64,000 nt of DNA from Chrysomallon squamiferum (GCA_012295275.1 CM022668.1:15878391-15942390), one strand, 5' to 3'; shown: positions 28,813-40,659, numbered from the stretch's first letter. Numbers and translations are program-made. Notes: generated from the sequence alone by a model not told the origin.

Positions 28813-29227
28813 AACTTTATATAGCCTGGAATCCAGACTTAATGCAAAACAGTTTTACATTGCATATATATATATGTGTGTGTGCTATGTTTGTAACTGA
28901 TCAGCAGCCATTGAAGTTAAAATTTCTGATTCAGCCATTGGTTGTTAAATACCTGCTGTATCACATTACATCCTGGGTGTTAATGTCTTCTGATTTTATT
29001 AGTGTCATGTTATCAGATATCTCACACTTCCAAGAAATTATCACATACATGGAGACAATTTTCTAAACAAAATACACACAAAAAAAAAATTTAAAAAAAA
29101 AAAATATTATTTCACACTTAGTTCCAAAACCAAGAGACAAATAAATCCAAAATGGCTGTGTTTGGCTTTTGATAATAGCGCGAATAAAAAATAAATAAAT
29201 CAAAATCTGAACCGAACATATTTCTTG

Positions 29228-29360
29228 TGAAGGTGGGCAGCGGTTAGAGTGCATGCCTAATGTGTAAGAGTTACCAGGATCAGTCCTTTTCTGTGTACCT
29301 GTGAGATATTTCCCATTCCAAACAATGTCTCGTGACTTGATTATCAAAGTCTGGGGGTAC
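29228..29360 (+). mobile_element. Probable tRNA-derived SINE (head and partial body)
   Basis: GGTGGGCAGCGGTTAGAGTG is a good A-box-containing tRNA-like start, followed about 30 bases later by the B-box-like CCAGGATCAGTCC. The body contains ATTTCCCATTCCA, also seen at about 37167 downstream of another tRNA-like head. This is the clearest SINE in the window. There is no CCA end or complete cloverleaf, so it is not a functional tRNA gene. Confidence 0.55.
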
Positions 29361-29369
29361 ATAATTCTC

Positions 29370-29520
29370 CTGTTTCTATCATACATGTATATGTGTTTGT
29401 TTGTCTGTATGTGTGTTTGTGTGTATGCCTGTGCTTTTGTGTGTGTATTTACTAGTTGTATGTGTCTGTGTGTTTGCGTGGGTTTGTATGTGTGTCTGTG
29501 TGTGTCTTCTTTTTAAACAA
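29370..29520. repeat. Interrupted (GT)n block
   Basis: TGTG-rich low complexity with ATG, TTG and CTG interruptions. Confidence 0.9.
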
Positions 29521-29679
29521 CAATAATTTTTTTAAATATGACAGACTGCTATGCAGCAGCTTTGCAAAAGATTTATAATGTTTAAAATTTCATTTTCGTA
29601 TACTTAGTTTTTGTTTCAAAAAGCACTTGTTTCATTCCTGCATATTTTAATTTCCTTATTATTCTTATGACTATAGTAG

Positions 29680-29912
29680 ATATTGCAGTAGTAGTAGTAG
29701 TAGTATAGAAATAATAGTAGTAATAGTATTAGTAGCAGAGTAGTTGTTGTAGTAGTGGTGCATGGTATAGTATAGCAGTAGTAATAGTAGCAACAATCAC
29801 AGAAGTAGTATCAGCATAGCACAAGTAGTAATAGTAGTAATAGTATACTGGTAATAGTTGCTGTTGTAATAGCAGTAGTAGATGTTGTAGTAATGTTGTT
29901 GTTGTTGTTCCT
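29680..29912. repeat. Degenerate (AGT)n array
   Basis: TAGTAGTAG with CAG and TTG substitutions, ending in (TTG)n. Confidence 0.93.
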
Positions 29913-30232
29913 TGCATTGTAGAGAATCATACAAATCAATAGTATTTGTGTACTTTCTAAAAGCTTTGTGTGTTCACAACAAAAGAGAAAAGACAAAAAA
30001 AAAAGTGAAGTACAAAAACAAGGGAGAGCACTCTATTATTCTATTCACAAATTATCTTTCCTGGAAGTGCCATTATTTAGCTGCCATGTTCGTAGATTTC
30101 ATCTTAATTATTTATAATTTACAATTTAATTTATCTCTCATCTCTCCATTTTGTCCAAATATTGAGCTTGTAATCATAATTTTCATTTTAAAAGAAATAA
30201 AAAGCTGATACCAGATTTCTAGATTTCTGAAC

Positions 30233-30239
30233 AAAAAAA

Positions 30240-30270
<31 letters not shown>

Positions 30271-30331
30271 GATGTTAGATACTGACAACTATCTCATTTT
30301 ATCAGGTGTCAGAAAAAAAAAAAAAAAAAAT
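30233..30331. repeat. Two poly-A tracts
   Basis: Poly-A near 30233-30270 with single interruptions, and near 30314-30330. Confidence 0.93.
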
Positions 30332-30349
30332 AAAATTTAGACAAAAAAA

Positions 30350-30660
30350 GGCGGGAAATTTCTCCATGATGTCTGCTGTTCATTGTGCTCCATTCTGTTG
30401 ATATTTCAAAATAATCTCCAAAAGATGGCTCTTCTGTTTCTTGCCTATTCACTGTTTATTGATTTGCCTGATGGACGAAGACAATGGTATCAAAAAATAG
30501 ACAAAGCATTTCATTTGCATCCGGAAATTTCCGCAACTCCTATAGAGAAATTGATTTAGTGTCACTGTGTAAAACTCAGTATTGTCAGTCTTTCTGTTTG
30601 TCTGTCACTGAAGCAAGTCAAACACAAAGATACTCCAGTGAAATGTTATCCTAATTAACT
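30350..30660. other. Ordinary-complexity island
   Basis: Over 300 bases without simple repeats and without an open frame. Includes a GGCGGGAAA (E2F-like) near 30350 and ATTTGCAT octamer near 30513. Regulatory potential only by texture. Confidence 0.25.
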
Positions 30661-30734
30661 AACAAATTATTCAATGAAGGAAGAAAATGCCAATATATTT
30701 TCCTTTTTCCTTTTTTTTTTTCTTCTTCATTTTC

Positions 30735-30737
<3 letters not shown>

Positions 30738-30771
<34 letters not shown>

Positions 30772-30874
30772 TGATACTATTATTATTATTATCATTATTA
30801 TCATCATCATCATCATTATTATTATTATTATTATCATTATTATCATCATCATCATCATCATCATTATTATTATC

Positions 30875-30914
<40 letters not shown>

Positions 30915-30945
30915 CTAATAGTATTATTACTCTTATTATTATTCA
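30738..30945. repeat. Long (ATT)n/(ATC)n array
   Basis: About 200 bp of ATT with blocks of ATC; open in all three plus frames as homopolymeric peptides. Confidence 0.97.
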
Positions 30946-31132
30946 AAACATCAAACTGAAAAAACATTTATAAAGATTGTCTTAGTCCTGCATAAACTGC
31001 CGGTGTTTAATTTCATTCAAATTCGTTTAAGTAATGTCTCCAAAGGTCATGTCATGCCAGACGCAACGTAGATAATGTCACATGTGACATATTTTATGTA
31101 TTATGTCCCTGCAGTGTTTTATGTTGTGTATT

Positions 31133-31192
31133 GTGTGTGACAGGTGTTGTATCGTGTGTATTGCGTGTGACAGGTGTTGTATCGTGTGTCGT
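31133..31192. repeat. 30-bp tandem duplication
   Basis: Two adjacent near-identical copies of a unit containing GTGACAGGTGTTGTATCGTG. It lies in the low-complexity start of a repetitive TG/TA region. Confidence 0.8.
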
Positions 31193-31254
31193 GGTGTGTG
31201 TATACTACATGTCATATCAGCTTATGACATTTCTTGTTTATCTCTTTTCTGTTT

Positions 31255-31525
31255 ATTTCTCTGTTATTTATCTGTTATCCATTTATTTGTCTGTGTTATT
31301 TATGTGTTATTTGTTTGCTATTTGTTTGTTATCTTTTTTTTTTTTTTTTTTTTTTATTTATCTGTTATTTATTTTTATGTTATTTATCTGTTATTTATTT
31401 GTCTGTTATTTATCTGTTATTTGTTTGCTATTTATTGGTTATCTATTTTTTTTTTGCTATTTATCTGTTATTTATTTTTAAATCATGTCTATTTATTTTT
31501 GTTATTTGTCTGCTATTTTTTTAAA
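31255..31525. repeat. Degenerate CTGTTATTTAT array
   Basis: Units of about 12-25 bp around TCTGTTATTTATTTG, interrupted by poly-T at 31330-31356. The 159-codon frame over it is repeat-derived. Confidence 0.9.
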
Positions 31526-31593
31526 CGTTATTTAATTTTTATCTTGATTGTAAGAGGAAATGAGTCAGGTATGTCCTATTAATAGATTAGCTG

Positions 31594-31625
<32 letters not shown>

Positions 31626-31636
31626 AATAAGAAGAA
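31594..31636. repeat. (CAA)n/(AAT)n/(AAG)n
   Basis: About ten CAA units, then AAT and AAG. Confidence 0.95.
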
Positions 31637-31729
31637 GAAACAATAAGAAAGTAAGTGCAGAGATAAAGATGGTGAATTTGTAATGTACAAAATAGAGTGA
31701 CAGAGACTGTGGTGTTAATAGTACACAGC

Positions 31730-32277
31730 TGCAGCAGTAGTAGTTGCAGTAGAAGTGGTAGTGGTGAAGATAGTGGCAGTAGTGACAGTAGCTGTAGTAG
31801 TAATAGTAGAAGTAGCAGTGGTAAGTTTTAAAACAAGTAATAATAGCTCTAGTCAGTTGGGACAATATAAACAGCAATAAAGTAACAGTAATAAAACATT
31901 AGGAGCAGAAGTAGAAGTGGTAGTAGTTGCAGTAGTAGTTGTAGTAGTAGTTGTAGTAACAGTAGTAAAATTAATGGTAGTTGTAGTAGTAGTAATAACA
32001 ACAGTAGAATTAATTGTAATAGTAGTAGTTGAATAAATGAATGGCAGTAATAGTAAAAGTAGTAAACTAGAGGTTCTAGTACTAATTGTAATAATAATAA
32101 TAATAATAATAGTAATAATAGTACTAATAATAATAATAGTAGTAGTAGTAATATTAGTAGTAGTAGCAGTAATAGTAGTAGTTGTAATAATAGTAGTAGT
32201 AGTTGTAATAATAGTAGTAGTAGTAGTAGTAATAATAATAGTAGTAGTAGTAGCAGTAATAGTAGTAGTAATAATAA

Positions 32278-32318
<41 letters not shown>

Positions 32319-32335
32319 ATAGCTATAGCAATAAT
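31730..32335. repeat. Very long degenerate (AGT)n/(AAT)n field
   Basis: Some 600 bp of AGT, AAT and CAG trinucleotides, purest at 32280-32318. The largest trinucleotide field in the window. Confidence 0.95.
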
Positions 32336-32579
32336 ATTTTAAGTAAATAAAGTGGGGTTTTTTGTTTTTTCATTGTTTATTGTAAGACCCTAGTAACTTT
32401 GTCATCTGACCCTCAGAATAACCACACCTTGTTATTTTCTACTCAAGCAAAAAGTAAAACATTAACGATCATAGAGACCCCTTCTAGAATGGGAAACAGT
32501 GTATGAGAAAAGTAGAAAGGTGCTATCAAGTTTTGGAAAACAGTCCAGTAAATCAGTTTAAAAAATAAATGACTGCAGA

Positions 32580-32635
32580 ATAAATGAATGAATGAGTGAA
32601 TAAGTGAATGAATGAAAGAATGAATGAATGAATAT
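32580..32635. repeat. (AATG)n
   Basis: Tetranucleotide AATG/AGTG repeats. Confidence 0.93.
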
Positions 32636-32680
32636 ATAGATATAAAAAGAAATAAAGGGTGAAAATAAAATAATAAACAA

Positions 32681-32682
<2 letters not shown>

Positions 32683-32729
<47 letters not shown>
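32683..32729. repeat. (GT)n array
   Basis: About 23 GT units. Confidence 0.98.
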
Positions 32730-32730
<1 letters not shown>

Positions 32731-33206
32731 TATATGTGAATGTAAACAAATAAGAATAGAATCCAGAAATAATGAATAAAACATAAAATAAGTTATAAGA
32801 AAAGAATATAGGCGATAAACTAAATAACTCACAACAGATTTATATACACAAATAAATAACAACTTTAACATTTAAAACTACCCCTGTATTCATTCAGTAC
32901 AGATGTCTGTCTGTGTGTACAAACACAGAAATCTAATCCCTGGACAGAACTCCAAATTAAACACATTTTTTTTTCTTTTTCTCTTGAATAAAAAAACAAA
33001 CAAAACAAAACGTTCAAAAAAGATTGACTTTTCCAACAAAAGAGTTCGTATTAATGGCCCTCTGTATATATATTTTATTTTTTATTATTTTTTTTTTTTA
33101 ATGTTTTTATTTAAACCAACAAGCACAATGCAATATACATTAATGACAGCAGACAGATCAATTTTTCAAACTGCCAGGTATGTAATTGTTGTGAGCTAAA
33201 CAAAGC

Positions 33207-33207
<1 letters not shown>

Positions 33208-33240
<33 letters not shown>
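33208..33240. repeat. Poly-A tract
   Basis: 33 A. Confidence 0.97.
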
Positions 33241-33243
<3 letters not shown>

Positions 33244-33339
33244 TGAAAAAAGTATTAAAAATTAAATTAAATTTCAAGTATGAATTCTCATGAATATTGG
33301 GGTTTTTTTTTTTCTTTCTTTTTTAAGTGTTGGTAGGAT

Positions 33340-33900
33340 CCGAATAAAACTTGTGATCTAAATAAATTTTATTCAGATAATCATTTTAATTATTTTTTAA
33401 ATTTGTTTTGCTGTTGCTATGGTAATAAAACAAATGGCCATTAAATAAATGTTGTCTAAATGATTATTTAAGTTTTTCATGTTTTCATGTTGCTATGGTG
33501 ATAGCACAAATAACCATACATAAATTCTTTCAAAATATTTGTTTTAATTTTTGTTAACATGTTAACAAATTATGCATGCTTTAAAGTAAATGTTTTTTAC
33601 TCATTTATTTTCATTTTTATAATAATTGTTTAATTTTTTTTTTTTTTAAATTAAAATAAGGCTTTGTTGGAACAAACAGTGGACCTAAAATATATTTTAT
33701 GACTGGTTTATGTTTTGTGTTTAACAATCAAAGTTGGAATAAAAACAAATAATGTAAGTAAACTTTCTTAAATGAATTTTTTTTTCTTTTTTCATGTTTG
33801 CTGTTGTTTCTGGGTTTTTTATATCATTTTCTTTGTTTCTAAACTGAAGTGTAACTATGGCGATATATAAAAAAAAACTGATATAAACACTTTCAATTAA
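33340..33900. repeat. Degenerate tandem array carrying GTTGCTATGG motifs
   Basis: Phrases such as GTTGCTATGGTAATA (33412), GTTGCTATGGTGATAG (33490) and GTAACTATGGCGATA (33850) recur with AAATAACCAT- and TTTCATGTTTT-like flanks. Spacing is irregular (about 80 to 360 bp) and copies are highly diverged. The core resembles half of an RFX X-box. Confidence 0.5.
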
Positions 33901-34089
33901 CTGTTTTTATTATTAAATCCTATTTTAACAGTACCTGTTTTAAAACTATTTTTGTTTTAAATTTTATTAAATAAATGCACTGAACACCTTATATTTCAAA
34001 AATAGTAATTTCAAAGTTTCAAAAGTCTAGATGATTAAAGATATGGATACTATCCATTATTGTACAAACACAGACATACATACATACGC

Positions 34090-34191
<102 letters not shown>

Positions 34192-34559
34192 AATATAAAT
34201 AAAACAGTAGAAATATAAAAGAAGAAATGCCAAGCAAAAGAATGTTCGTTGACAGGCAAAGATCAAAGAACTAGTTAATTACAGGTATGTAAACGACTAA
34301 TTACCTTGACTCAGAACAGCAGGCGAGTATTTTGTATCCTTCCTCTTAGTCTTCACACACACAACAACAATCCACCTTCCTGTTTCGTGTTGTTTTTATT
34401 CTTTTATCATTTACAAACAGAAAGAAAAAAAAAAAAAAAAAACTAAAAATAAAAAAAACGACCCTGCTACACCCAAAACTTTATACCACAAAACAAGGGA
34501 TGACGTCTGGAAGGACAGACGACAGTTAGACAGAGAGAGAGAGAGAGAGGGGGGGAGAG

Positions 34560-34720
34560 ACTGACACCCAGAGATTGGGGGGGGAGCATTAACCCTGGTG
34601 GTAATCTCTGAAAGCTAATCCAGCTGTGACTTTGCATGATTGGGAGAACACATGCAATTGTCGAATTAACTAAAAACCAGGTACGAAATTAATACTCCCC
34701 GTTTTGTCTACCTGTTGCTG
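34560..34720. other. Ordinary-complexity island with homeodomain-type cores
   Basis: Unique sequence with GCTAATCC (Bicoid/Otx-type), TGCATGATTG and CAATTGTCGAATTAAC. No open frame. A possible enhancer judged only by motif texture. Confidence 0.28.
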
Positions 34721-34724
34721 GGCT

Positions 34725-34727
<3 letters not shown>

Positions 34728-34767
<40 letters not shown>

Positions 34768-34792
34768 CCCCCACCCCAGCCACCCCCCCGGC
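34728..34792. repeat. (CA)n plus C-rich tract
   Basis: CA dinucleotides to about 34764, then C-runs separated by A or AG. Confidence 0.96.
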
Positions 34793-35161
34793 CTCGCACA
34801 ATACCTGGCTGGCACAGTGGACAAGCAGGCCAAGTTCACAATAAACAAAAACCGTCGCAGCAGCGTTACGACTTGAATTACGTTACGCACTCCCACCCAT
34901 TTTTAAAAATATCGGGGGGCGTAATATCGCTGGAAAGATGACTTCATATTGTTTGCGAAATAAATCTGTGTTAAATGAACATAGCAGCCAAAACGCGAGA
35001 AGTAAAAAATGTAAAAGACTCTGTCCAAAGCTGGAGTGAATGTAAATTAAAAAATATAAAAAAAAAATAATTTTACTACCTGTTGTTTCTTAATGCGAGT
35101 AAGTAAGGAAAATATTTCTAATTTTTAAAGGAAAAAATTAAAATTTTTGAATATGACATAA

Positions 35162-35405
35162 GATGTAAATTGTGAATATAAGATACAAATGTAAATTCTG
35201 AATATAAGATACAAATGTAAATTGTGGATATGACATAAATGTAAATAATGAATGTAAGATATAAATGTAAATTGTGAATATGACAAAAATGTAAATAATG
35301 AATATAAGACATAAATGTAAATTGTGAATATAAGATATAAACATAAATAGTGAATATAAGACACAAATGTAAATAATGAATATAAGATATAAATGTAAAT
35401 TTTTA
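35162..35405. repeat. 26-bp minisatellite, about nine copies
   Basis: Units resemble GTAAATTGTGAATATAAGAT followed by ACAAAT or ATAAAT; two copies are 24 bp. TTG and AAT variants alternate in part. Because 26 is not a multiple of three, all three minus frames stay open with the same peptide; none is a gene. Confidence 0.95.
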
Positions 35406-35504
35406 ATGTAATGAAGACATATTATTTTGTTCATTTTTGATTTAAGATAGCAAGGAAGAATAAATATAAATCTTTATTTTTTTCATTTTAAGACAAATAA
35501 ATGT

Positions 35505-35615
35505 TCATACATGCATACATACATAAATACATACATAATCACATACACAACACACACATATACATATGTACATACAGAAACATCCATAAATACATACATA
35601 CATACATACATATTC

Positions 35616-35650
<35 letters not shown>

Positions 35651-35665
35651 TATATATATACACTG
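35505..35665. repeat. (ACAT)n / (TA)n / (CA)n compound
   Basis: CATA tetranucleotides, then (TA)n at 35617-35637, (CA)n, and TA again. Confidence 0.95.
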
Positions 35666-35679
35666 GATCATATATATAC

Positions 35680-35731
35680 AAAAAAAAAAAAAAAAGGAAA
35701 TTTAAAATAAATAAATTTAAATGTAAGACAG

Positions 35732-35762
<31 letters not shown>

Positions 35763-35847
35763 AAATATAAATGCCAGAAATACTAAATACAGAAAACACA
35801 ACAAATGACATGGGGTTTGCGGGGGGTGGGGGGTGGAAGTAAAATGA

Positions 35848-35882
<35 letters not shown>
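35680..35882. repeat. Cluster of poly-A tracts
   Basis: Poly-A near 35680-35695, 35731-35760 and 35850-35881, with a G-rich patch (35817-35837) between. Confidence 0.95.
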
Positions 35883-35884
<2 letters not shown>

Positions 35885-35999
35885 GAAATAAAATATCACC
35901 TTTAGTCGTAACCCTTTAATCTGAAAAACCAGGAATCTGATTCTTTTGTTTGTTACTTTGATAGATGTTCCTGTTCTTAGGGTTAACATTTGTTATTTT

Positions 36000-36230
36000 A
36001 ATGTGTCTAGATCCTGGGTTCACATTACAGGGGCTGGGCTGGGTGTGACTAGGGGTGGGGGTGGGGTCACTGTGGTTATTACAAGGAGGAGGGAGAACTG
36101 GGTGGGGGAGGGGATGCCGAAAAAGGTTTGAATTGTTTGTGATTACTAGGAACAGTTCCACTAATCCAGGGGTGTGTCAGATGTGGTACTGGGGAGAGAG
36201 GGGGGTGAGGAATATATCTGTTAGATTGAT
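36000..36230. other. G-rich unique stretch
   Basis: Many GGGG and GGAG runs on the plus strand and two short open frames of about 60-70 codons without family match. No splice support. Confidence 0.5.
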
Positions 36231-36304
36231 AAGCGTGGATGTTTTAAAAGTGACTGTTAGAATTAAAACATGTTGAACAAAGCCATTTAAGGTAATCCCA
36301 GAAA

Positions 36305-36335
<31 letters not shown>

Positions 36336-36404
36336 GAATTTACATAATGAAATTACAAATGTCTGTATAAATGTTTATATGTGTGCTTGACTGCATGTTT
36401 GTGT

Positions 36405-36513
36405 ATGTATGTATGTATAGATATATATATACATTTACTTGTGTGTGTGTGTGTGTGTGCATGCACATGTGTGAGTTTATCTATGTTTAAACACACACAC
36501 ACACACACACACT
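36405..36513. repeat. (GT)n ... (CA)n inverted pair
   Basis: (GT)n at 36440-36458 and (AC)n at 36489-36512 are complementary and separated by about 30 bases, which could form a hairpin. Confidence 0.85.
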
Positions 36514-36964
36514 GAAAGAACTATATTAATGAAGAATTTTACTGCTTAATCTAATCCTTTCTTTGCTGTTGTTGACAGTAACAAATTTAAATAATACCAT
36601 AGCAACATAGATATTAAATATGTAGATATATATATACTATAACATATTTTAATAATACACACTCACAAAAGAATATTTGTGATTTATCTTTTTTGTTTTC
36701 ATTTTCACATTGTTATGCATAAACCTTTAAGAAAAATTAATACATTTTATCAGACAACATTTTCTGTGCAAAGGAATACAAAGGCAAGAATTATAAGATG
36801 ACATTTTATTATTTCTGTTTTATTGTTACATCCATGAAAGAAACACAGTAACTTTTTTACGCTTGGAAACATAAAAGACATTTCACTCTGTCAGTGGCAT
36901 TCAATTATATTTCCTTGTTAATTCTACTCATAATGGAGATTGATTCTGTAATATCTCTGCTATC

Positions 36965-37200
36965 ATATTGGTTAAGTGTGCAGGATTTGTGCTGGTAGCT
37001 TTTGGGATCAAAGCCAGGTATTGACTTCCATTCAAAAGGTGTAAGACTGTAACGTATTCTTTTCATTTGGATTCAAATGAAATTTGTTCCTATTTTAGTG
37101 CGTGCACAAACCTGCCTTGGTATGTATTTTCCAGATATTATTTAAAATTAGTTTAGACTTTTTTTTTCCCATTCCAGCATGTTCCCAAGACTGACATACC
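36965..37200 (+). mobile_element. Probable decayed tRNA-derived SINE
   Basis: TTGGTTAAGTGTGCAGG is A-box-like and, about 30 bases later, TTTTGGGATCAAAGCC is B-box-like. A downstream CCCATTCCA string is shared with the SINE at 29.2 kb, suggesting the same family. Confidence 0.45.
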
Positions 37201-37455
37201 TAAGATGGGTGATGATAATATTATCTGTCATTGCAACAGCCTTACTCAGTTATTTACTAAACACAAAGAAAGTTTAAGATAATGAAACTTTTTTTATTTT
37301 TTTATTATTGTTTTTCTTTATTTATGATATTTTGAGAATTTTTAATTATAGTCATTTATAAGAAATTTTTATTTAAGTGAAACATTGTAGAGAGAGTTAA
37401 TCAGAAAACAAAAAGAAGAAGAAGAAAAAAAAAAGAAATTGAAAACAAACTTTAA

Positions 37456-37489
37456 TAATAATAAAGTCACATAGTAATAGTAATAATAA

Positions 37490-37547
<58 letters not shown>

Positions 37548-37549
37548 CT
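37456..37549. repeat. (AAT)n array
   Basis: Longest pure AAT block at about 37490-37548. Confidence 0.97.
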
Positions 37550-38022
37550 ATAAACATTTATTAGTAGGACTCTTTCCCTTTTTATCAACTGGATCTGTTC
37601 CTGTAACCATAGTGACATCCCCCCCCCTTTTAATATCTGGATACACCCTTTGTAATCTAAACCCCGAATCTAAACCCATTAAAATAACAAATGTTAACCC
37701 CAGCAAGAGGTACATCTATCACCATTAACAAACAAAAGAACAAAAATTTAACAAAACAAAAAAAAAATATTTTAAATTTTCTTTGTTAAAATAATTGATC
37801 GCAGGTGAATAAGAATTATTGGTATTTACACAATCTCTAATTTTCAAACAAACACTTTGGAAACTTGTTTTAGATCATTATTATTTTATTTATTTATTGT
37901 TTTATTTTATTTGGGTAATTTTAGCAGGTTTCCGAAAAGAAATATTTATTCATACCTTTTTTTTTTTTTTTTACAGGCAAAACACATTAAAAACACAGCT
38001 GAATCAACTTTTAGGCATGGAT

Positions 38023-38362
38023 GATTTTAAACATGATTCAGTCTGAGAAATGTTAAAGCATGCCTTTCATGGACATGAACCATAATCCTGTTATTTATAA
38101 TTACTGATAATTTTTTTTTTTATATATGCTTCCATGAGTAAATATCCAAGCATGCCTTTCGTGGGTAAGCATAAACATCATAATCTTTGTCAGTGATTTT
38201 AAACATGATCCAGTCTGAGAAATGTTAAAGCATGCCTTTCATGGACTTGAACCATAATCCTGTTATTTATAATTACTGATAATTTTTTTTTTTATATATG
38301 CATGAGTAAATATCCAAGCATGCCTTTCGTGGGTAAGCATAAACATCATAATCTTTGTCAGT
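38023..38362. repeat. Tandem duplication of a 168-172-bp unit
   Basis: Two nearly identical units (38023-38194 and 38195-38362); the second lacks four bases. Each unit holds two copies of AAGCATGCCTTTCRTGG, and a weaker copy (AAGTACGCCTGTTATG) follows near 38404. Divergence between units is only a few bases, so the event is recent. Confidence 0.95.
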
Positions 38363-38639
38363 AGATTAAATCTTACAGTTCATTGCTCATCATACAAATG
38401 TCCAAGTACGCCTGTTATGTAAATAATTGTATCCAATACTGGATATAACATACTAATATGCTAACATGTTTGAAACAGAAGGAGAAGGTTGGTTAAAATA
38501 AAACAGTAATGTAAATTATGTGTATTTTAAAAATAGTGAATAAAATATTAAAATTCATAATAATTACAACAACATAACATAAATACAGAAGCATCAAGAA
38601 TAACATTAAAATATATATATAAAAAAAAAAAAAAAATGA

Positions 38640-38912
38640 AATACAGGAAAACAATTATAAAAAATAACATCAATATTAATTACAACAGTGAGAATAATGA
38701 CAAGAAATGACAACAATAACGATATCAGCAGCAATAATAACAGTAATAGTAGCACCAGTAACAGTAATAACACAATAATAACAAAAATAACAACACAAAT
38801 ACATCAACAGAAACCACAACAACAACAACAACAACAAAAACAAAAATAATAATAACAATAACAAAAATAACAACAACAACAACAAGAAAAAAAACAATAA
38901 GAAGAAGAAGAA
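38640..38912. repeat. Degenerate (ACA)n/(AAT)n array
   Basis: Interrupted trinucleotides, purest (CAA)n near 38816-38835, ending in AAG repeats. Confidence 0.9.
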
Positions 38913-39271
38913 CTTTTTTTGTTTGTTTTAAATCAAATTTTGAAACGTGTCTGTTAATCTGGTACTGACTGTACGTGAGACGGGCGATATCCCAGCCTAC
39001 TGTTTGAAAGGAGAACAAATGGCTGACTAAATGTGACTTTAAATTAATCTCTGAGGTCACAATTCAGATGCATTACCCTACTTGTCACCCTTGCAGTGAC
39101 CCAGGGGTCATGTACACTTGTAAATATTGGGGGAACAATGGGCAGGCTATCCAATAACTAGGTATTGTGACAGAATGACGATACCAGCTTGTCTAGACTC
39201 AGACACATTAACCTACACCACTACCACTAGGTGTACAGTCTACATACTGGGGGTATATGTGCACATATTGT

Positions 39272-39274
<3 letters not shown>

Positions 39275-39328
<54 letters not shown>

Positions 39329-39358
39329 GTGTGTTCACTTGTGTGTGTGTGTGTGTGT
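39275..39358. repeat. (GT)n array
   Basis: About 26 GT units, an interruption, then nine more. Confidence 0.98.
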
Positions 39359-39359
39359 T

Positions 39360-40101
39360 TGATTACTAGAGATACATAAAGTTCAAAATCTTTTACGATT
39401 CATTGATATGGTTTGATTTCATGTGAAATGTCTATATTTTCATTAAACTCAAAATCAAAGGACAAATTCATTTTAAACTTTTCATTACCATCCTGTTTGA
39501 CTTTTTTCACCAAATTTCAAAATATCAGTTCCTTTTTGAATGTATTTTGTATTAATGAATTTAAAACACTACAGAAAGCTCTAATGTTTGTATTTTTTAA
39601 TTAAATTTGACATATCATTAAAGCTGTGTGGGTTTTTTTTCAACTGTTCTTCATGAAAAATCGAATTAAATGTCCACTGAAAGCCTTTCTGCCAGATTTC
39701 AAAATGGCTGATACCAAAACATTTACTATTCATAAATAAAACAGTGTGTCTAAATTAAATTTAACATTAAAAATACATTCTGAATTTACGTATACATTTT
39801 ACAGTTCATGACAGATTTAAGAATACATTTAATATTGATGAATAAAATGTCACTGTAGACAATTCTAATTCATTAATTTTATTCAATTTAACATTTCATA
39901 AAATTCATTTTTATTCAAATACTTCTGAAAGGACATGAATACATTTGTACATCTTATTATTGTCACCAGATTCTAAAATTTCTTTATTCACTTTAAATAT
40001 ATTTAGTAATAACAGCACCTTATTTAATTTAACATTTCGTAAAATTTGTTTCCTTTTAAACACTTCTACAAGACATTTGTTACATCTCATTATTCATATG
40101 A

Positions 40102-40105
<4 letters not shown>
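39360..40105. other. Unique AT-rich DNA
   Basis: Loosely repeated phrases such as TTTAACATTTC.TAAAATT hint at an old repeat (39800-40060). No gene. Confidence 0.5.

Positions 40106-40138
<33 letters not shown>
40106..40138. repeat. Poly-A tract
   Basis: About 32 A. Confidence 0.96.
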
Positions 40139-40140
<2 letters not shown>

Positions 40141-40407
40141 TTATTCTCTTAACCCACGTTTTGTATTCATGAAAATAAGACGACAGAATTACTGGAGACA
40201 CTACTGGAAAAGCTAATGTTTTATTCAGAAATACTTAACTATGACTAACGTGTGTTTACACTGGGCTTACACAGAACACAAACGCAGGTTGCAAACAGGT
40301 GATGTGAAGAGAAGAAATGGGTTAAATTTCCAGATCACAAAACATAGATTGAATAACACGTCAGTGACTTACTGTGTATACATTAAAACTGAGATGTTTT
40401 TTTTTTT

Positions 40408-40601
40408 TATCTGTCTCTCTGTCTGTCTGTAAGTCAGTCTGTCAATCTGTCAATCTGTCAATATGTCAATAAATCAATCAGTCATTCAATCAGTCAGTCA
40501 GTCTCTCTGTCTGTCTGTCTGTCTCTCTCTACATACTTACCTATCTACCTATTTATCTATATCTATCTATCTATATATCTGTCAGTCTCTGTCTGTCTGG
40601 A

Positions 40602-40632
<31 letters not shown>

Positions 40633-40648
40633 ATATATATATATATAT
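40408..40648. repeat. Tetranucleotide mosaic (TCTG/TCAA/TCAG/TCTA)n
   Basis: Four-base periodicity is kept over about 240 bp while the motif changes along the array, ending in (TA)n. Confidence 0.95.
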
Positions 40649-40659
40649 CAATGAAATCT

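Noticed and set aside
29228-29300. Functional tRNA gene
   Set aside because: A- and B-box-like strings are present but no complete cloverleaf can be drawn; a SINE head fits better.
30671-30973. Asn/Asp-rich and Ile-rich frames on both strands
   Set aside because: They translate an (ATT)n/(ATC)n array in several frames at once.
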